A stretch of DNA of 64,000 nt. Source: Pseudomonas putida. Lineage in GTDB: Bacteria; Pseudomonadota; Gammaproteobacteria; Pseudomonadales; Pseudomonadaceae. A program made the translations under genes and the position numbers. Positions within the stretch are counted from its first letter, which is position 1; every line of letters begins with the position of its first letter. Below the pieces are notes generated by a model. That model was given only the letters and a program-made list of their open reading frames with translations, did no database searches and was not told the DNA's origin. Shown here piece after piece: positions 59,590 through 64,000 of the stretch. The DNA is taken from NCBI GenBank assembly GCA_041879295.1, contig CP047152.1, positions 3,601,501 through 3,665,500 of the forward strand, written 5' to 3'.

Positions 59590-59616
59590 GTATGAACCAC
59601 CGGAAGGACGACAGGT

Positions 59617-60588
59617 TCAGAATTGCACATCCAGTATCACACTGTCGGTATAGGTCGCAGCCGGCGGTGTCGCCTGATCGGTATAGACCTTGGCGTTGTA
59701 GTTGAACACCTGGCTACCCGTGCCGGTACCCACGCCGGGGTTGATGTCGGCATCCGTACTGGAACGCCTGGCAGCCCCTGACGCCCCCCAGCGCACGGTC
59801 CCGGCACTTTTGAAAATGTCATAGGCCAGGTAGTTGTTGGCCGAAGACTTCATCCGCCGCCGCCCACCGGAAACGTTCTGCCCGTCATCCAGCCCTACCG
59901 TGTAGCTGCTGCCCTTGGTGCATGACACGTTTATGCCCTGGCTCACCGTGCCGAACCCCGCCACCACCGGCGCACTGGCGAAACTGATGTCAGGGGTGGT
60001 GATCTGGCAATCGTTGGTCACCGTCAGGCTCACGTTCAAGATCTGGCTACCCGAGCCGGTGTCACGCCCAAGGCATATCCCCAACGCGCCAATACCCGAA
60101 CAATAATCCCAGCTCCAGGCCACGGTCAGGGCCTCCTGATACAACCCGGCCGCGACATTGCTGCCAATTTGGGTGCGCATGTAGATCGGCACCGCCTTGG
60201 GCGTGGTACCGCCGAGCAGCCCCAGCAAGTCGAGGATACCGTTGCGGGCGAAGTCGTAGGCCACACCCCGGGTAATCGGGTAGCGGGTGGTGTTGTCGGC
60301 ATAGAGCGTGTAGGGAATGACATCGCCTGTCGGGCCGACCAGCCCACCCGAGGCGGGCGTGATCGTGGCGTAGAAGTGATCACCGCTGCTGAGCAAGGTC
60401 AGTAGTGAACCGGTGCACTGCAACCCGGAGTTCAGGCTGGAAGCCGTCTGTACGGTGTTGCGAACCTGCGTTGAATTAAGGCTGCCAAACGCTGCCGGCA
60501 ACGTGGCCACCGACGAGCAAAGCGCCCAGGCCGAAGCGCTCGGCAACAGCAGCACGCTCGCCCCCAGGCCGCGCAACCAAGCCTTCAT
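59617..60588 (-). CDS. Csu-type pilus tip subunit (two spore-coat-U domains)
   Basis: 323 residues from ATG 60588, overlapping the usher stop as ATGA. Signal peptide MKAWLRGLGASVLLLPSASAWA; then two SCPU domains, the second starting near LNVSLTVTNDCQITTPDISF and ending in the donor-type strand TYTDSVILDVQF. As the last gene of a chaperone-usher operon with this size it matches CsuE, the tip adhesin of archaic pili, which binds hydrophobic surfaces through the N-terminal domain. Csu pili promote biofilm formation. Confidence 0.85.
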   Translation of the reverse strand: MKAWLRGLGASVLLLPSASAWALCSSVATLPAAFGSLNSTQVRNTVQTASSLNSGLQCTGSLLTLLSSGDHFYATITPASGGLVGPTGDVIPYTLYADNTTRYPITRGVAYDFARNGILDLLGLLGGTTPKAVPIYMRTQIGSNVAAGLYQEALTVAWSWDYCSGIGALGICLGRDTGSGSQILNVSLTVTNDCQITTPDISFASAPVVAGFGTVSQGINVSCTKGSSYTVGLDDGQNVSGGRRRMKSSANNYLAYDIFKSAGTVRWGASGAARRSSTDADINPGVGTGTGSQVFNYNAKVYTDQATPPAATYTDSVILDVQF

Positions 60589-62978
60589 CGGCACACCAGC
60601 GGACCAATCAGAGGGATCGAGCCTTGTGCTTCAGGCAGATCGAACTCCACTTCGCAATTTCCACCCCCGTCAAGCGCTACCTGAAGGTGGTTATGCGACG
60701 ACAGGTTCTCCAGGTACACCAACCCGTCCCACCCCACCACCGCCAGGGTGCCGCTCTCTGCGTGGGTGACACGGCTACCCAGTTTGAGCACCTGCTGGTT
60801 GCCATCCACCAATTCGACACTGGCCGCCATGACACGCTTGAGGGGGAATTCCAGCAAGTAGCCACTGCCCCGTCGCACCGCTACACGCTGCTCAACGTCC
60901 GGTGCGAGGACATCCGGTGGCAGGTTCATGGGGTCGATCTCGTACTTGCCCCGGTAGTAACCGCTGCTGTAAGGCACCAGCAAGTGCCCCTTGGCATCGG
61001 TGCGGCCGATCTCCTGGTTTTCATAACGCACCGGCACATCGGCGTAACCTGCGGTACTGACCACCACGAAGGCATCATCGATACGGTTGGCGGCGAACAC
61101 GCCGGCATCCATCCACACCAGAGACCCACTGGCGTCGGCCCAGCGGGTCATGTCGCCGCTGCTGCCATACACACCGGCCTGCAATTGCACCGATTGCAGG
61201 CGCCAGGTGACGTCGGCCTGGCGATAGGCATCACGGTCGCTGCCTGCGGCATAGCCCAGGTTGTAACCGACGCCGACACCGGCTGGCACCGCACGGCTGT
61301 AGTTGACCCGTTGCAGGGTCTCGCCTTCATTGCTGCGCTCCATGCTCAGCGCCAGGGTGCCGTGCAGGTCGAACGGGATCACCAACTGCGCCTGCACCGC
61401 CCACTGGCTGTCACCCACTTCACGGTTGGCCGACAGGTACATACTGCTGCCGCCCCACAGCGGCTTGCTGTAGCTCAGGTTGATCAACCGCGTACGCGTC
61501 CCGTCACCGGCGCGCACGTCGAAGTAACCAGCGCCAATGCTGCCGTACTCGTTCAGGTTGAAGCTGAGAGTGACCTGTTCGCTGCTTTTGCTCAGCTGCA
61601 TATCCGGGAAGCCCACCCGGCTCAGGTCGGCATAGTCGCCATGGCGTTGCAGGCGCTGGTAACTGAAGCCGATGCGCTGGCTGTTGTACTGGTAGCCAAG
61701 GGCGACCTGATGGCCCTTGTCGCCCTCGAACCGGCTTTGCGCCAAGGCAGCGTTGAGCACGCCGAAGTTGCCCACGCGCATGTTGCCACCCAGCCCACCC
61801 AGCACCAGCGATTCAGCCGATTCGGCGTGGGTTTCCAGGGTGAAGATGTCACTGAGCCCATAGCGCAGGCTACCTGAGGCGATACCCGGCCCATAGCTGA
61901 AATCGCGTACGCCGTAATCACGGCGCAGGCTGCCGGCGGCCACCGAGTAGTCCGACAGGCCCTTCTGCAGCAGGCTGCTGGTGACATAGAACGGCAAGGT
62001 AGTCGACACCTGCCGGCCAAGGGCATCAGTGGTGACCACCACCGCCTCCCCGGCGCCGTTGATGAACGGCACGTTGGTCAGGGTATACGGGCCTGGCTGC
62101 AGTTCAGTGGTACTGGACTTGAAACCGTTGATGAACAGGTCGAGCGACGTGGGCACCGCCGCTTCGCCGGCGAACGCAGGCAAGGGGTAAGTGACAAGAT
62201 CCGGGCGCGCAGCGAAGTCGCGTGACAGCTGCACCCCACCCACTCGCACCGAGCTGCTCCAGGGCAAGGCGCCCGTCACAAAATCACCGGCTTCGTAGGT
62301 CAGCAGGCGCTGCTCGTCGGTGAAGCGCCAGGTGGTGTCGTAACGCATGAAGCCTCGCCGCGTATCGTCCGCCTGTGCGCCATTGAAAGACTGGCGCCAC
62401 TGGCCGGTACTGGAGAAGGTACCCCAGCTGTCGAACAGGCGCAGCTCGTTCCAGGCGGCCAGGTAGGTGCCACCTTCATCGGTGTCGTTGAGATACAGGT
62501 CGTAGTTGAACAGGGCGCCGAAACTGCTGCGCGCATCGCTGGCCGGGTAAAGGTTGCGATCACCCACTTGCTGTTCTGGCAACCAGGCTGGCGGCACCTG
62601 CAGCAGCAGGCGCTGGTTCTGACTGTCGTAGTCGGTGTGCAGCCCCGCGATGCTGTCCAGGGCCACCTCCCCCTGGGGGTTGCCCGGCAGCGAAACGCCG
62701 GCTGCACGCAATACGTCGCTGTCCAGGTACAACCGCCCGGCCCGCTGCTGCACCGGTATCAGGTCACCCCTGGGCATCTGGTTCACCACCAGGTCGAGGT
62801 AAAGGGTAGCCTCGGCGATGGCGGACATCTCCGTGGGCGGTGGGGGCAAGTCGTCGGCCAGCACCAGCGCGGAGCTGACCATGGCCAGCCCCAGGCACCA
62901 GCGGCACGTCGTCGCCGGGAGCCATTTCACACACGGTTTCCAACCATTGCCGGGTCCTCCCTGACGCCTGCCCTGCAT
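60585..62978 (-). CDS. Outer-membrane usher (CsuD-like)
   Basis: 797 residues. Signal region (LGLAMVSSALVLA), N-terminal chaperone-binding domain (YLDLVVNQMPRGDLIPV), a beta barrel with plug (FINGFKSSTTELQPGPYTLTNVPFINGAGEAVVV; RRDYGVRDFSYGPGIASGSLRYG) and C-terminal domains (SHNHLQVALDGGGNCEVEFDLP). It secretes and assembles the fimbrial subunits. Start ATG 62978 lacks a strong ribosome site and follows the chaperone stop by 12 nt, suggesting coupled translation. Confidence 0.92.
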   Translation of the reverse strand: MQGRRQGGPGNGWKPCVKWLPATTCRWCLGLAMVSSALVLADDLPPPPTEMSAIAEATLYLDLVVNQMPRGDLIPVQQRAGRLYLDSDVLRAAGVSLPGNPQGEVALDSIAGLHTDYDSQNQRLLLQVPPAWLPEQQVGDRNLYPASDARSSFGALFNYDLYLNDTDEGGTYLAAWNELRLFDSWGTFSSTGQWRQSFNGAQADDTRRGFMRYDTTWRFTDEQRLLTYEAGDFVTGALPWSSSVRVGGVQLSRDFAARPDLVTYPLPAFAGEAAVPTSLDLFINGFKSSTTELQPGPYTLTNVPFINGAGEAVVVTTDALGRQVSTTLPFYVTSSLLQKGLSDYSVAAGSLRRDYGVRDFSYGPGIASGSLRYGLSDIFTLETHAESAESLVLGGLGGNMRVGNFGVLNAALAQSRFEGDKGHQVALGYQYNSQRIGFSYQRLQRHGDYADLSRVGFPDMQLSKSSEQVTLSFNLNEYGSIGAGYFDVRAGDGTRTRLINLSYSKPLWGGSSMYLSANREVGDSQWAVQAQLVIPFDLHGTLALSMERSNEGETLQRVNYSRAVPAGVGVGYNLGYAAGSDRDAYRQADVTWRLQSVQLQAGVYGSSGDMTRWADASGSLVWMDAGVFAANRIDDAFVVVSTAGYADVPVRYENQEIGRTDAKGHLLVPYSSGYYRGKYEIDPMNLPPDVLAPDVEQRVAVRRGSGYLLEFPLKRVMAASVELVDGNQQVLKLGSRVTHAESGTLAVVGWDGLVYLENLSSHNHLQVALDGGGNCEVEFDLPEAQGSIPLIGPLVCR

Positions 62979-62990
62979 TCGGTCGTTGGC

Positions 62991-63767
62991 TCATTGGTCT
63001 TGGCGGATGGCGTCCGCCGAGCGCTGACCATTGACCCTGCCCTTCAGCACGCTGCCACTGCCGGATGCCACGGGGGCCGGCCAGCGCATGCTTGCACCCG
63101 GCAGCACATAACCCAGTAAGCCTTCAGCCAGTGGCTTGCTCTGGCGGCCTTGCTGCACGACCACATCGGTCAGCCGCGCATGCACTGGGCCCGTGTTACG
63201 CAGTTCAATGTAGGGCTTGCCCTGCACCGTCACCGGGCGCCAACTGAGCTGCGGCTTGCCCACGCCCTCGGCATTGCGTTTGCCTTCAGGGTCGGCCTTG
63301 CCCCACAGCCCTTCGCCATAGACGAACAGCGGCACCGAATAGCGCATCTGCAAACGAATGGCCGCCGTAGCCCCAGGCTCGGCCTTGTCGACCGGGATGG
63401 CAGGCGGAATCTCGTCGATGATGATGCGGTAGGCCTGCTCCTGGCCGGCAGGTGAAGTGCCGGTGCGGGTCAGGCGGATCAGTTGCTTCTGCCCGGGTGC
63501 AATGTTGGCGACCGGCGGGCTGCCGATAATCTCGCGCTGCGCCTGGTACTGCTCCTGATAATCACCCTGGCGCCAGGCGAATACCCGCACCTGCAGGTTT
63601 GCCGGCGCAGTGCCACGGTTTTCCAGCCACAATGCACCTGCCTTCTGGTCGGCCTCCAGCACCGGGTCGATCGGCCAGATCAGCACCGAAGTGGCCGCCC
63701 AGGCCGGCAGGCTTGCCAGCGACAATAATCCAGTCAAACCACGCGTCCACTTCGCGCCTGCCCGCAT
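62991..63767 (-). CDS. Periplasmic pilus chaperone (CsuC-like)
   Basis: 258 residues from ATG 63767, AAGGAGAG upstream; ATG 63785 is less likely. Signal peptide ends SLPAWA. Immunoglobulin-like domains include ALWLENRGTAPANLQVRVFAW, the conserved IAPGQKQLIRLTRTG and YRIIIDEIPP of archaic-family chaperones (Lys and Arg anchor the subunit C-terminus), and a second domain from about residue 170. It delivers subunits to the usher by donor-strand complementation. Confidence 0.92.
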   Translation of the reverse strand: MRAGAKWTRGLTGLLSLASLPAWAATSVLIWPIDPVLEADQKAGALWLENRGTAPANLQVRVFAWRQGDYQEQYQAQREIIGSPPVANIAPGQKQLIRLTRTGTSPAGQEQAYRIIIDEIPPAIPVDKAEPGATAAIRLQMRYSVPLFVYGEGLWGKADPEGKRNAEGVGKPQLSWRPVTVQGKPYIELRNTGPVHARLTDVVVQQGRQSKPLAEGLLGYVLPGASMRWPAPVASGSGSVLKGRVNGQRSADAIRQDQ

Positions 63768-63807
63768 GCAGCTCTCCTTAGACACTTGTCATGGGTGGCG
63801 CTGGCGT

Positions 63808-64000
63808 TTACCAGGTCACCGTCACTTGCACCACATCGGTGTAGGTCCCTGCCGGCTGCGTACCGGTCAGCTGGACCCGGCCGTACACCGGTAGCTTGAT
63901 CGCTGTCGGGTCGGCATAGCTCACCGCCACGCTCTGGCCAATTCCCAAGGCCTGGGTATAGGCCGCGTCCCGGTACAACTGGTAGGCCAGCACTTGCGTG
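63808..64000 (-). CDS. Spore-coat-U pilin subunit, 3' end (CsuA/B-like)
   Basis: The gene continues past the right edge. The visible 63 codons end in VYGRVQLTGTQPAGTYTDVVQVTVTW, the C-terminal strand motif of spore-coat-U pilins. It heads or precedes the chaperone-usher genes and is probably a structural subunit. More subunit genes are expected to the right. Confidence 0.8.
   Translation of the reverse strand, partial: TQVLAYQLYRDAAYTQALGIGQSVAVSYADPTAIKLPVYGRVQLTGTQPAGTYTDVVQVTVTW

Overview
The window looks like a chromosomal segment of a fluorescent pseudomonad, most likely the Pseudomonas putida group. The evidence is the GC-rich coding style, P. putida-type REP pairs, the neighbouring metH and cti (cis/trans fatty acid isomerase) genes, the cysI-DUF934 pair, a CzcCBA system, an HvfABC metallophore locus and a Csu-type pilus operon. 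Most genes are intact. The first (GGDEF protein) and last (spore-coat-U pilin) are cut by the window edges. No rRNA, tRNA, CRISPR array, phage or insertion sequence was seen.

Layout. 0-3 kb: GGDEF tail, a ParA-type ATPase and an MHS-family MFS transporter. 2.7-8.4 kb: czcCBA heavy-metal efflux operon (minus strand) behind a CusR/CzcR-like inverted repeat. 8.6-9.9 kb: a type II dehydroquinase and an NAD-type quinate/shikimate dehydrogenase. 10-17.2 kb: a metal-stress island holding a Tat-exported thioredoxin, a DUF2790 protein, an OmpR-type two-component system, a ferric-reductase-like membrane protein, an HvfX-like DoxX protein, and the HvfA-HvfB-HvfC RiPP metallophore operon, whose precursor also carries two EF-hands; a DUF4174 protein lies at its edge. 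A direct repeat (GAYACA-n4/5-GATAC) recurs upstream of four transcription units here, which suggests one regulon under the local two-component system.

17.4-26.5 kb: two giant tandem proteins with a dermonecrotic-toxin-like region, leucine-rich repeats and a NEL E3 ubiquitin ligase domain (CxD catalytic motif). A third copy lies at 49.6-53.7 kb. All three share a promoter-like motif at nearly the same distance from the start codon and have a 5' leader hairpin. 26.5-35.5 kb: polB; a LysR regulator divergent from a YqcI/YcgG-LysE-SGNH cluster (possible N-hydroxyarginine-type small molecule); a Sel1-like protein; azlCD with an AraC regulator.

35.7-49.5 kb: mainly housekeeping and stress genes: a small unknown protein, PCuAC and SCO copper chaperones, nfuA, an acyltransferase, cti, metH, DUF2970, a 37-residue membrane protein, a periplasmic binding protein, cysI and its DUF934 partner. 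53.9-64 kb: an aldo/keto reductase with an MFS exporter, an Fsr-like MFS with an AraC regulator, an M14 carboxypeptidase, and the Csu-type chaperone-usher pilus operon running off the right edge.

Calls are by reading motifs only; no database search or folding calculation was run.
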